19,895 bases of DNA, from assembly GCA_964570205.1 (NCBI GenBank), contig CAZMXI010000090.1, positions 1 through 19,895 of the forward strand. Direction: 5' to 3'. Shown here piece by piece: positions 7,841 to 15,122 of this stretch. Positions within the stretch are counted from its first letter, which is position 1. Every line of letters starts with the position of its first letter. The notes under the pieces were generated by a model, which did not search any database, was not told the origin of the DNA, and worked only from the letters and a program-made list of their open reading frames with translations. The position numbers were made by a program, and so were the translations under genes. Origin of the DNA: CAZMXI01 sp964570205 (GTDB lineage: Bacteria; Planctomycetota; Phycisphaerae; Tepidisphaerales; Tepidisphaeraceae).

Positions 7841-8631
7841 ACAGCACGCCCAGTCTCCGCAGCCCCGGCGACGGATGCAACCTCCACCGCAAGCGATGAG
7901 GCGGCCGATCGGCGCTGAACATAGTGCGCTGCGTAGCCGCAGCCGATCCAGAGAATGCCGCATGCCGCCAGGGCCAGCGTCAGATACCAGATGCTGCCCG
8001 CCAATGACGCCTTCATCAGCCCCGCCCCCGCCAGCGTCACGGGAATGGCCTCCGGAATCGAGCCGATCAGCGTTCCGATGAGGAACTGCCGGTGCTTCAC
8101 CCTCGACAGCCCCAGACACAGGTTGATCAGCGATCCGTGGATGGGCAACTGCCGCAACAGAATCACCCCCATGACACCCTGCTGGCGCATCAGGTCGGCC
8201 CATTTTCGCAGTTGCGGCCACCGGTGCAGCACCCAATCGCGACCGCCCCACCGCACGAATAGAAACGCCCCGTAATACCCCAGCATCGTACCGCTCTGGA
8301 TCAGCAGCAGCCCCAACCAGAAGCGGAACAGCATCCCTGCAACAGCGCAGAAGATCAGCCTCGGCACGCCGCACCCCACCAGCGTCGCCATGATTAGGAT
8401 GCAGGCGGGATACCCCCAGATCCCCATCGAGGCGACCCAGTGTCGGATGCTATCCACATCCTCCAGCCACGACCGCACCGGCGCACACCAGACCGCCGCC
8501 GCCGCACCGATCAACCCAGCGCACAGCAGCACCAAACGCCGCCAAGGCCGGCGACCGGCGCAGTCATGGGCTGTCGGGATCCGGCCATCCAACGTCGGGG
8601 CATCCGCCATGGCTGGTGCAACATTGTCCAT
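7837..8631 (-). CDS. VTT-domain (DedA/TVP38/TMEM64-like) membrane protein
   Basis: A 264-residue integral membrane protein with a cytoplasmic N-terminus of about 30 residues, a first helix (31-49), paired re-entrant/helical segments (73-100, 105-127), the signature-like stretch LLRQLPIHGSLIN (148-160) and two more helices (168-212). This is the layout of the VTT/SNARE-associated family. Several DedA-type relatives transport undecaprenyl phosphate or phospholipids across the inner membrane. In an operon with polyprenyl-dependent sugar transferases, recycling or flipping of the lipid carrier is an attractive role, but that is inference. The ATG at 8631 has AGGAG about eleven bases upstream; the gene starts 14 bases after the aminotransferase stop and overlaps the next gene by four bases. 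Confidence 0.8.
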   Translation of the reverse strand: MDNVAPAMADAPTLDGRIPTAHDCAGRRPWRRLVLLCAGLIGAAAAVWCAPVRSWLEDVDSIRHWVASMGIWGYPACILIMATLVGCGVPRLIFCAVAGMLFRFWLGLLLIQSGTMLGYYGAFLFVRWGGRDWVLHRWPQLRKWADLMRQQGVMGVILLRQLPIHGSLINLCLGLSRVKHRQFLIGTLIGSIPEAIPVTLAGAGLMKASLAGSIWYLTLALAACGILWIGCGYAAHYVQRRSAASSLAVEVASVAGAAETGRAV

Positions 8632-8645
8632 CCCGCGATTCGCTC

Positions 8646-9755
8646 CTACCTGACCAGATACTGCCTGATCTCGCCACAGACCGCCTTCAGCTCGGGCTCA
8701 CTGAGCGATGGGAACATCGGCAGGCTGAGAATTCGCTTGACGTAATCTTCTGTCCGAGCAAGAGTTGGGAGCTTCCCGTAAATCTCCTCAATTGCCGGCT
8801 GTTGGTGGTTGGGAACCGGGTAATGCACGCCGGTCTCGATGCCCCTCTCCTTAAGGTGCTTCGCCAGACCGTCACGTACATCATGGCTGTCCAGGCGGAT
8901 GACGAACATGTGGTATACGCTCTCGGTCTGCCCATCCTGATCCTCCGGCGGAAGCACGACGCCCTTCACACCGGCCAGTTCCCGACGATACCACGCCGCC
9001 GCCCGCCGCCGCCCGGCATTCAGTTCATCGAGCACCTTGAGCTGCTCCCGCCCGACGGCCGCCTGGATTTCGTTGAACCGCAGATTGAACCCCACCTTCT
9101 CATGCAGGTACTTGTCCTTCCGGCCGTGGTTCCGCAGCATCGTCACCTTCCGCGCAACCTCATCGTCGCATGTCGCGATCGCCCCGCCATCGCCGTAGAC
9201 CGTCAGGTTCTTGGACGGATAGAAGCTGAAGGCCGCGTGCTCCGTCAGGCCGCCCACGCGCTGTCCCCGCCACTTGGCCCCGTGCGACTGGGCGCAATCC
9301 TCGATGATCCACAGCCCATGATCCTGCGCCAACTTGCGCATTGCATCCATATCAGCGCTTCGGCCGTACAGATGAACCGGCAGTATACCCACCGTGCGCT
9401 TGGTGATCCGCTTCTTCGCATCCTCGGGGCAGATCGTGTACGTGTCATCGATGTCGCAGAAGACTGGTCTTGCCCCAACGTGGATCATCGGCTCGATGCT
9501 CGGGAACGCCGTCAACGACGGCACCAGAATCTCATCGCCCGGCTTGAGCCCCTGGGCCAGGTGCAGCAGATGCACCGCCGCCGTCCAGGACGAGCTCAGA
9601 ACCACGTGTTTCACGCCGAAATAGGCAGCCAGTTCCTTCTCAAACGCCTTGGATTCCGGCCCGAGAATGTAATGACCGCCCTTCACCACCTCCAGAATCC
9701 GGCGATCGATCAATTCGCTCTGGTGAACACGCGAGAGGGGAATCTTCAATGCCAC
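8646..9755 (-). CDS. DegT/DnrJ/EryC1-family sugar aminotransferase (GnnB-like candidate)
   Basis: A PLP-dependent aminotransferase of 369 residues acting on keto-sugar nucleotides. Seen in sequence: GHYILGPESKAFE near the N-terminus, LVPSLTAFPS, the PLP-contacting EDCAQSHGA (D153), the Schiff-base lysine K182 in FYPSKNL, NLRFNEIQAA, and HYPVPNHQQP at 311-320. From memory, the HYPxPxHxQ pattern is common in enzymes aminating C3 (WbpE, QdtB, GnnB types), whereas ArnB has a different sequence there. I chose the GTG at 9755 because it follows AAGGAAGAAAGG and the family N-terminus; the open frame extends to 9842 with no site. It heads the leftward operon and is divergent from lpxC-fabZ. With the dehydrogenase at 12142 it could form a GnnA/GnnB pair; a role in another amino sugar is the alternative. 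Confidence 0.88.
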   Translation of the reverse strand: MALKIPLSRVHQSELIDRRILEVVKGGHYILGPESKAFEKELAAYFGVKHVVLSSSWTAAVHLLHLAQGLKPGDEILVPSLTAFPSIEPMIHVGARPVFCDIDDTYTICPEDAKKRITKRTVGILPVHLYGRSADMDAMRKLAQDHGLWIIEDCAQSHGAKWRGQRVGGLTEHAAFSFYPSKNLTVYGDGGAIATCDDEVARKVTMLRNHGRKDKYLHEKVGFNLRFNEIQAAVGREQLKVLDELNAGRRRAAAWYRRELAGVKGVVLPPEDQDGQTESVYHMFVIRLDSHDVRDGLAKHLKERGIETGVHYPVPNHQQPAIEEIYGKLPTLARTEDYVKRILSLPMFPSLSEPELKAVCGEIRQYLVR

Positions 9756-9792
9756 GGATTGGACCTTTCTTCCTTGAGTTAACCGGGCATAC

Positions 9793-9798
9793 AGGATA
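9793..9798 (-). promoter_or_regulatory. Possible -10 element for the aminotransferase operon
   Basis: Minus-strand TATCCT is preceded 16 bases upstream by TTGCTC, a poor -35. Transcription would begin near 9786, which would exclude the longer upstream start of the aminotransferase and fits the GTG at 9755. Weak match. Confidence 0.22.
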
Positions 9799-9892
9799 GT
9801 GCCCCTTGACCGCAGAGCAAGCAGGCCCTCTCCGCCCTTCAAGGCGCGGCCGACGCGAATTCCCTTCCCCTACCACGCGTCCAGGCATTCGA

Positions 9893-9898
9893 TATAAT
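9893..9898 (+). promoter_or_regulatory. Consensus -10 element for the lpxC-fabZ operon
   Basis: A perfect TATAAT lies 65 bases upstream of the lpxC-fabZ ATG. No good -35 is visible 16-18 bases before it, and the sequence there is C-rich. The start would be near 9905, giving a leader of about 60 bases. Confidence 0.45.
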
Positions 9899-9963
9899 CG
9901 TTGCTTGCGCTTCAGGGCATCCTGATCCACACATGCCCAATCGCCGGTGCGCAGCCGCAGGAC

Positions 9964-11280
9964 ATGAGCGAACGTCAGAAGACAATCTCGCGCGAGGTCA
10001 GCTTCGACGGCCCGGGCCTGTTCACGGGCGAACGAGCCAAGCTGACTTTCTGCCCATCCGGACCGGATTCGGGCGTGATCTTTGTCCGGGAACAAGGCGA
10101 TTACGCCGCCCGCATTCCCGCCCTGGTTCAAAACGTCCTTAAACGTCCTCGCCACACGGTCTTGCGCAATGGCACGCTCACGGTCGAGACGGTTGAACAC
10201 TGCCTGGCCGCCCTCTCCGGGATGGGCATCCATAATGCGATCGTGAAGGTAAGCGGCGGCCTGTCCGGCGAGATACCTGCCACCGATGGTTCCTCGCAGC
10301 CCTTCGTCCAGGGCATCGGCGAGGTGGGCATCGAGGAACAGGATGCCGCACTGGAGCCGCTGATTGTCAAAAAGCCGATCCAGGTCACCTCGGGCGATTC
10401 CACGCTGGCGGCCCTGCCGGGCCCAACCGATTGTCTGGAAATCATTTACGATTTCGAGGCTTCGCTACCCGTGGGAAGGCAAACCTACGCTTTCCGTCTG
10501 GGCGATGGTGACTTTGCCACCGAAATTGCGCCCGCCCGAACCTTTGTCTTCGAGCAGGAGGCGCGCGAACTTCAGTCCCGAGGCCTCGGTAAACATCTGT
10601 CAACAAAAGATTTGTTGGTTATTTCGCCCGATGGTCCCATTGAGAACGCCTTCCGGTTCGACAACGAGTGCGTCCGGCACAAGATCCTCGATCTGATCGG
10701 GGACCTCTATCTTGCCGGCCGGCCGATTCGCGGCCGCATCGTCGCCCACAAGTCCGGGCACGAGCTGAATCACATGCTCGTTCGCAAGCTGCTTGAGCAG
10801 GCCCGAACCGCCGACCGCGAGTCCATGCTGGCCCGCGACGCCGTGTATGACATTCGCCGCATCCAGCGCATCCTCCCCCATCGCTACCCCATGCTGTTGG
10901 TGGATCGAGTGCTGGAAATGGTCGGCGACCAGAAGGCCGTCGGGATCAAGAACGTCACGTTCAATGACGTCTTCTTCCAGGGACATTATCCCGGCACGCC
11001 GATCATGCCGGGGGTGCTGATTGTCGAGGCGCTGGCACAACTCGGCGGCATTCTCCTGTCCACCAAGCTGGAACACACGGGCAAAGTCGCCATGATGCTG
11101 AGCATGGACAAGGTGAAAATGCGTCATCCGGTCGTCCCGGGAGATCAACTGGTCCTCGAAGCCATCGCCGTGCGCGTCAAGAGTCGCACCGGGCATGTCC
11201 GGTGCAAAGCCTATGTTGGAGATAAGCTCGCCGCTGAGGCGGACATCAAGTTCATGCTTGTTGACGCCGAGCCCATGTGA
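9964..11280 (+). CDS. lpxC/fabZ: Bifunctional LpxC-FabZ: UDP-3-O-acyl-GlcNAc deacetylase / 3-hydroxyacyl-ACP dehydratase
   Basis: This 438-residue fusion joins the committed deacetylase of lipid A synthesis to the fatty-acid dehydratase. LpxC part (about 1-280): FDGPGLFTGE, VEHCLAAL with E78/H79, GEIPATDGSS, and RHKILDLIGDLY with H239 and D243, then SGH with H266, so the zinc ligands (H79, H239, D243) and catalytic E78 and H266 are all present. FabZ part (about 296-438): LPHRYPMLLVDR (H306), then FFQGHYPGTPIMPG and LIVEALAQ (E355), the catalytic hot-dog-fold residues. Both halves look active. Such fusions are known from Bacteroidetes and related phyla. The ATG at 9964 fits the LpxC N-terminus; only a close-set AGGA precedes it, and the frame extends to 9901 without a better start. 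lpxA follows after nine bases. Confidence 0.96.
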   Translation: MSERQKTISREVSFDGPGLFTGERAKLTFCPSGPDSGVIFVREQGDYAARIPALVQNVLKRPRHTVLRNGTLTVETVEHCLAALSGMGIHNAIVKVSGGLSGEIPATDGSSQPFVQGIGEVGIEEQDAALEPLIVKKPIQVTSGDSTLAALPGPTDCLEIIYDFEASLPVGRQTYAFRLGDGDFATEIAPARTFVFEQEARELQSRGLGKHLSTKDLLVISPDGPIENAFRFDNECVRHKILDLIGDLYLAGRPIRGRIVAHKSGHELNHMLVRKLLEQARTADRESMLARDAVYDIRRIQRILPHRYPMLLVDRVLEMVGDQKAVGIKNVTFNDVFFQGHYPGTPIMPGVLIVEALAQLGGILLSTKLEHTGKVAMMLSMDKVKMRHPVVPGDQLVLEAIAVRVKSRTGHVRCKAYVGDKLAAEADIKFMLVDAEPM

Positions 11281-11289
11281 AACCAAGCC

Positions 11290-12117
11290 ATGAACATTCA
11301 CCCTCATGCCGTCGTTGATCCCAAGGCCGAACTGGCCGCCGATGTCGAGGTCGGACCGTTTTGCATCATCGGTCCGGACGTCCGGATCGGCCCCGGCTGC
11401 AAGCTGATGAACAACGTGACGGTCATCGGGCACACGACCATCGGCGCGAACAACGTCTTTTTCCCCAACACCGTCATCGGGGCCGCCCCGCAGGACAAGA
11501 AGTTCCGCGGGGCGCCAACCCACCTGGAAGTCGGCAACGACAATCTGTTCCGCGAGGCCGTCACCCTTCATCTGGGCACCGAAAAAGGCGGCGGCGTCAC
11601 CCGCGTCGGCAACAGCAACATGCTCATGGTGAACGCGCACCTGGGCCACGACGTGCAGCTCGGCAACAACTGCGTCATCGCCAACAACTGCATGCTGGCG
11701 GGCCACGTGATCGTCGGCGATTGCGTGAACATGGCCGGCGGCGTCGGCATCCACCATTTCGTCACCATCGGCGAATTCGCGTTCCTCTGCGGCTATTCCC
11801 GCATCCACCACGATGTGCCGCCGTTCGTCAAAATCGATGGCGCGGATGTCGTGCGCGGCCTGAACCGCATCGGGCTCGAACGATCGGGACAATTCACCGC
11901 CGAAGACATCGACGCCCTCGAAGGCGCGGCCCGCGAGTTGTTCTATCGCGAGAAACCCTTCGCCGTGGCCCTGGCTCAGTTCGACACCTGCAACGGACTC
12001 AACCGCCATGTCCGCCGGCTGGTCGATTTCCTGCGACAGCGCAATCTGGGCCGCCACGGCCGATACCTCGAGGGCCGTCGCAACGAAAAGCAGCCCGGCC
12101 GCAATGGCCAGGCATGA
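11290..12117 (+). CDS. lpxA: LpxA, acyl-ACP:UDP-GlcNAc (or UDP-GlcNAc3N) acyltransferase
   Basis: LpxA performs the first step of lipid A synthesis, adding a 3-hydroxyacyl chain to the C3 position of the sugar nucleotide. The 275-residue protein shows left-handed beta-helix hexapeptide repeats through about residue 190 (for example VGPFCIIGP, IGPGCKL, VGNSNMLM), the catalytic region NAHLGHDV with H117 and H120 (H120 aligns with E. coli His125), AGHVIVG, then HDVPPFVKIDGADVVRGLN and a helical C-terminal domain. It is slightly longer than usual, with a basic tail. It lies between lpxC-fabZ and a Gfo/Idh dehydrogenase, the same neighbour that lpxA has in organisms making diamino lipid A. Whether it prefers a 3-hydroxyl or a 3-amino acceptor cannot be decided here. 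Confidence 0.95.
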   Translation: MNIHPHAVVDPKAELAADVEVGPFCIIGPDVRIGPGCKLMNNVTVIGHTTIGANNVFFPNTVIGAAPQDKKFRGAPTHLEVGNDNLFREAVTLHLGTEKGGGVTRVGNSNMLMVNAHLGHDVQLGNNCVIANNCMLAGHVIVGDCVNMAGGVGIHHFVTIGEFAFLCGYSRIHHDVPPFVKIDGADVVRGLNRIGLERSGQFTAEDIDALEGAARELFYREKPFAVALAQFDTCNGLNRHVRRLVDFLRQRNLGRHGRYLEGRRNEKQPGRNGQA

Positions 12118-12141
12118 TTCACCGGCGTTTCTGGATCCCCT

Positions 12142-13170
12142 ATGCCCACTGCAACCCCGACATCGTCATCCGGTCCCCTTCCTGTCGCCGTCATCGGCTG
12201 CGGCCGCATGGGTCGCCTCCATGCCCGCGTCTATTCGCAGATGCACAACGTGCGGCTCGTCGGCGTGTACGACGTCAATGCCGAGGCGGCCGCCGCCACC
12301 GCCGCCGAGTATGGCGGCCGACCCTGCGCCTCGATCGAAGAGCTTCTGCCCGATATCGCCGCAGCCACGATCGCCGTTCCCACCGTGCGCCACGCGACCA
12401 TCGCCGAGGTCCTCCTGGCGCGAGGCATCGCCTGCCTGATTGAGAAACCCCTCGCCAAGGATGTTGATGACGGCCGGCGCATCATTGAGGCGGCCGAAAA
12501 GGGTCGAGCGCTGGTCCAGGTTGGGCATATCGAGCGGTTCAATCCCGCCGTCCGCGCCATGGACCGGCTGAAGATCAAGCCCGGATTCATTGACGTGACC
12601 CGCATCAGCCCGATGACCTTCCGTTCCATCGACGTCGGGGTGGTGCTGGACATGATGATCCACGACATCGACATCGTGCTGAACCTGGCCAACTCGCCCG
12701 TCGAGCGCTTCGATGCCGTCGGCGTGAGTGTCATCGGCGATGTCGAGGACATCTGCAACGCCCGCGTCACCTTCGCCAACGGCTGCGTCGCCAATCTCAC
12801 CGCCTCGCGTCTGGCCATGAAAACCGAGCGACGGCTGCGCGTCTTCAGCCCCGACGCCTATGTGTCTATCGACTATCAGAAACGATATGGCATCGTGGCC
12901 CATCGCGGCGGGAATCTCGATGCCATCCGCGATGCCGTGGCCCGCATCAAGCAAGGCGAGATCGCCGACCTGTCCCAGCTCAACTACAAGGATCTGGTCA
13001 AAATCGAAGAATTGCCCATCGACGACGTAGAGCCGCTCCGCGCCCAGCTCGATGCGTTCGTCGCCGCCGTCACCGGCGGGCGACCTCCGGTCGTCAGCGC
13101 CCAGGATGGGCTCGCCGCCGTCGAACTCGCCCAGCGGATCACCGCCCGAATCAAGGGCATATCGCTGTGA
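12142..13170 (+). CDS. Gfo/Idh/MocA-family NAD(P)-dependent sugar-nucleotide dehydrogenase (GnnA-like candidate)
   Basis: A 342-residue oxidoreductase with an N-terminal Rossmann fold (VIGCGRMGRLHA, G19-x-G21-xx-G24), EKPLAKDV with the catalytic-type lysine K102, GHIERFNPAV (128-137), and LDMMIHDID with D170, H174 and D175, the usual substrate-site cluster of the family. It begins 24 bases after lpxA, so it is almost certainly in the lpxC-fabZ/lpxA operon; a ribosome site is not obvious. In Acidithiobacillus ferrooxidans and Leptospira, GnnA of this family oxidises C3 of UDP-GlcNAc and a DegT-type GnnB aminates it. Gene position and family fit that role. Other members oxidise UDP-GlcNAc uronic acids (WlbA/WbpB) or inositols, so the assignment is provisional. 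Confidence 0.85.
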   Translation: MPTATPTSSSGPLPVAVIGCGRMGRLHARVYSQMHNVRLVGVYDVNAEAAAATAAEYGGRPCASIEELLPDIAAATIAVPTVRHATIAEVLLARGIACLIEKPLAKDVDDGRRIIEAAEKGRALVQVGHIERFNPAVRAMDRLKIKPGFIDVTRISPMTFRSIDVGVVLDMMIHDIDIVLNLANSPVERFDAVGVSVIGDVEDICNARVTFANGCVANLTASRLAMKTERRLRVFSPDAYVSIDYQKRYGIVAHRGGNLDAIRDAVARIKQGEIADLSQLNYKDLVKIEELPIDDVEPLRAQLDAFVAAVTGGRPPVVSAQDGLAAVELAQRITARIKGISL

Positions 13171-13197
13171 GCCCCCCTGGACCGTCGCGGCTCGCGT

Positions 13198-14589
13198 CTA
13201 CTGTCCGCGGCTGGTCATGCCCACGTACTTCTGCATCGCCATCTCGATCGCCGTCTCGATCAGCTTCTGGTCATCCCGAACCACCGCCGCGCTCAGGAGC
13301 CTCTGCTGCTCCTTCTTTCGCAGCGCTTGCCGCTGCTCGGCCTTCATGATGTCCGCGATTCTCTGCTGAACAAGCTCCTCCTCAAACATCCTCACGCGAC
13401 CAGACTGCTTTTCCTCCAGCCGGGCAATGTAGAAAGTGCCATCCGCCTCGTTTTCGAGAATATCCGTCAACTCCTTCTCGTTCAGGTCGAACAGCACCTC
13501 CTCAAGCTTGGCAAAGGCCAGGGAGCCCCGCTCATACCACCTCGGCGACTTGACCAACGACCCGTCATCCTGCTTCTGCTCCACCATGTCCATGAAACCC
13601 TTGTTCCGGGCCAGCGTCTTGTCATCGTTCTGGGCCATCGCCAGGCGGGCAAAATCCTCGCCACGCTTCGCCTTCTCGTGGATCGCGCGGGCCTTGTCCA
13701 GCGCCAACTCGCGCGAACCGGTGTTCGCCGCGCTGACCATGATCACCCGGAACCGGATCGCCGACTTCTCCGTGAACATGTCCCCCAGATTCCGCTCGTA
13801 GAACCGCCGCATGTCGTCGGCCGAGATCTGCACCCGGTTCCACACATACTTCTGGTAGTACAGAATCACCAGATACCGCCGGTATTGTTCCTTCACTCGC
13901 TCGTCAAAATCCACGTTCTCCCGCTCGCGCCAGAGCCGCCGCGCCACCGCCAGGGAGCCGCCCGCCTTGGTGATCTCCTTCTGCCGCCACTGGGTCGTCA
14001 GCCCCGACGCCAGTTGCTTGTCCTCTTCGCTGGTGTTCCGCTCGGCGGCCGCGATTTCCAGTTCGTCGCGTATCTCCTCCTCCACCTTCGCCTTGACCAT
14101 TTCCGCCGCGAAGCGACGGAACTCGTTCGCGTTCAGTTCGCCTGCCTTGCTTGATAGAACGTTGTCCAGCTTGGCCAGCACACGATCGGCATAAATCGGC
14201 TGCCCGTTGGCCTCGGCGGCCAGAGTCCCCACGATCATCCACGTGCCGCTCGCCAGAGAGGCGCTCGCCGGTCGGGTCGTCGCCTGCGCAACCGGCTTCG
14301 TTGCATCGGCCGGCCCTGCTGCCGCCGGCTCGATGCGGGGTGACGGCGACGCGGGCACGGTCACCTCCGCACGAATGCCGGGCTCCTGCGCCGGCGCTTC
14401 GGCAACCCGCAGCGCGTCGGGCATCTCATCCACGCAGGCGGCATCGATCCCGCCCGGCGGCGTGTATCCCGTGGACTGCCGGCCCTGAAACGACTGGGCG
14501 CTCAAGCCCACCGTCTTGGGTTCCGTACTGCCACAGGCGACCAGCACCAATCCAGCAATCGCAACTGCAAAAAGTTTCCACGGCGTCAT
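13198..14589 (-). CDS. Lipoprotein with SurA/PrsA-like parvulin peptidyl-prolyl isomerase domain
   Basis: The 463-residue protein begins with a lipoprotein signal (LFAVAIAGLVLVAC, lipobox LVAC, Cys19), then a Pro/Ala/Thr-rich linker (about 40-112). ANGQPIYADRVLAKL starts a helical chaperone-like region (127-265), and a parvulin-like module follows (about 277-400: RFRVIMVSAAN, ARAIHEKAKRGEDFARLA, WYERGSLAFAKLEEVLFDL). This is the order of SurA and PrsA foldases, which help secreted and outer-membrane proteins fold. It is probably anchored to a membrane in the periplasm. Isomerase activity is not certain, since parvulin relatives are often degenerate. The ATG at 14589 has GGAG seven bases upstream; the open frame runs on to 14670 but would bury the signal peptide. 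It converges with the dehydrogenase gene, 27 bases away. Confidence 0.8.
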   Translation of the reverse strand: MTPWKLFAVAIAGLVLVACGSTEPKTVGLSAQSFQGRQSTGYTPPGGIDAACVDEMPDALRVAEAPAQEPGIRAEVTVPASPSPRIEPAAAGPADATKPVAQATTRPASASLASGTWMIVGTLAAEANGQPIYADRVLAKLDNVLSSKAGELNANEFRRFAAEMVKAKVEEEIRDELEIAAAERNTSEEDKQLASGLTTQWRQKEITKAGGSLAVARRLWRERENVDFDERVKEQYRRYLVILYYQKYVWNRVQISADDMRRFYERNLGDMFTEKSAIRFRVIMVSAANTGSRELALDKARAIHEKAKRGEDFARLAMAQNDDKTLARNKGFMDMVEQKQDDGSLVKSPRWYERGSLAFAKLEEVLFDLNEKELTDILENEADGTFYIARLEEKQSGRVRMFEEELVQQRIADIMKAEQRQALRKKEQQRLLSAAVVRDDQKLIETAIEMAMQKYVGMTSRGQ

Positions 14590-14666
14590 GGCCTGCTCCG
14601 CACGTCTGCCCATCTGCACTTGGACATCTTCCGAGAGAACCAAGCTATCCGACCCGCCAGCGCGCG

Positions 14667-14684
14667 GCAAGCCGCGCGGCTTGC
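14667..14684. repeat. Perfect 18-bp palindrome overlapping an alternative GC hairpin
   Basis: GCAAGCCGCGCGGCTTGC reads the same on both strands. The left part also forms a second, mutually exclusive stem (CGCGCGGC at 14661-14668 with GCCGCGCG at 14671-14678). A further small inverted repeat, GCGGCC-ATAA-GGCCGC, lies at 14732-14747. All are upstream of the lipoprotein start. They could be operators or leader structures; in GC-rich DNA some may be chance. Confidence 0.45.
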
Positions 14685-14973
14685 GCCGCCATCACCAGGT
14701 CGATCCGGCCCGCCCACGCAGTGGCGATGCCGCGGCCATAAGGCCGCACATCGCGGTCCATCCGTTTGTCAATGGTGTTTAGACCAAGATACCATAGTCA
14801 GATCGCGGCGATGTCAGTCTGGGCAAGCCGGAGAACGCCGAAAGGAGTCAAAATAGGAAAGCATATCCGCTTGAGAAACTGGAGTATCCTGGGAAGATGG
14901 CGAGAGATTTAAACATCCATTGTGCCGAGAGTTGTCATCGGGCACGCCTGTAGGGCAAATCGTCCGATTTTTC

Positions 14974-15001
14974 TGGACAAGCGGCCGATCCGTGCTATAT
15001 T
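14974..15001 (+). promoter_or_regulatory. Extended -10 sigma-70 promoter of the PEP-CTERM gene
   Basis: TGGACA (14974-14979), a 16-base spacer, then TATATT (14996-15001) preceded by TGC, giving an extended -10 element. Transcription would start near 15008, about 115 bases before the start codon. This is the best promoter match in the window. Confidence 0.6.
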
Positions 15002-15084
15002 GAGGAAGGCTAGTGGTTCTTAGAAGTCTGTGAACTGGTTGGGCTATTATTGGTTCCATGTCTTTAGGCCAATTTGGAGGCCAG

Positions 15085-15106
15085 CCGGACGGGATTGTCT
15101 CGCCGG
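15085..15106 (+). other. Leader hairpin next to the PEP-CTERM ribosome binding site
   Basis: CCGG-A-CGGGA (15085-15094), loop TTG, then TCTCG-CCGG (15098-15106) form a nine-pair RNA stem with one bulged A and one G-U pair. It ends four bases before the GAGGG ribosome site at 15111-15115. It may stabilise the mRNA or tune translation; no known regulatory RNA is recognised. Confidence 0.4.
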
Positions 15107-15122
15107 TGTTGAGGGAAAGTGA

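Larger units (their letters stand above)
14590..15122. other. 533-base intergenic region between lipoprotein and PEP-CTERM genes
   Basis: This is the longest gene-free stretch. It holds the palindromes near 14667-14747, a TTGACA on the minus strand at 14767-14772 without a good -10 partner, the PEP-CTERM promoter at 14974-15001 and that gene's roughly 115-base leader with a hairpin. The middle part (about 14775-14970) is more AT-rich than its surroundings; I recognise no gene, riboswitch or RNA in it. Confidence 0.6.

Noticed and set aside
7841..8374. N-terminal extension of the ArnT-like frame
   Set aside because: The frame continues upstream, but inside the VTT gene. The ATG overlapping the VTT stop is followed directly by the family N-terminus.
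8646..9755. Aminotransferase as ArnB and the operon as a true arn locus
   Set aside because: ArnA and ArnD are missing, and the HYPVPNHQQP segment looks more like C3-aminating enzymes than ArnB. I keep only the loose resemblance.
8616..9782. 388-codon open frame on the plus strand
   Set aside because: It is antisense to the DegT aminotransferase, which has all its family motifs; the translation of this strand shows none.
9806..9811. TTGACC as -35 for lpxC-fabZ
   Set aside because: It is 81 bases before the TATAAT, far outside the allowed spacer.
10600..12057. 485-codon open frame on the minus strand
   Set aside because: It is antisense to lpxC-fabZ and lpxA, which are certain. The His/Asp/Val-rich translation has no recognisable domain.
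14775..14970. Possible riboswitch (cyclic di-GMP type) upstream of the PEP-CTERM gene
   Set aside because: Scattered purine-rich words looked suggestive, but the conserved core and paired stems are not present, and the region is upstream of the predicted transcript start.
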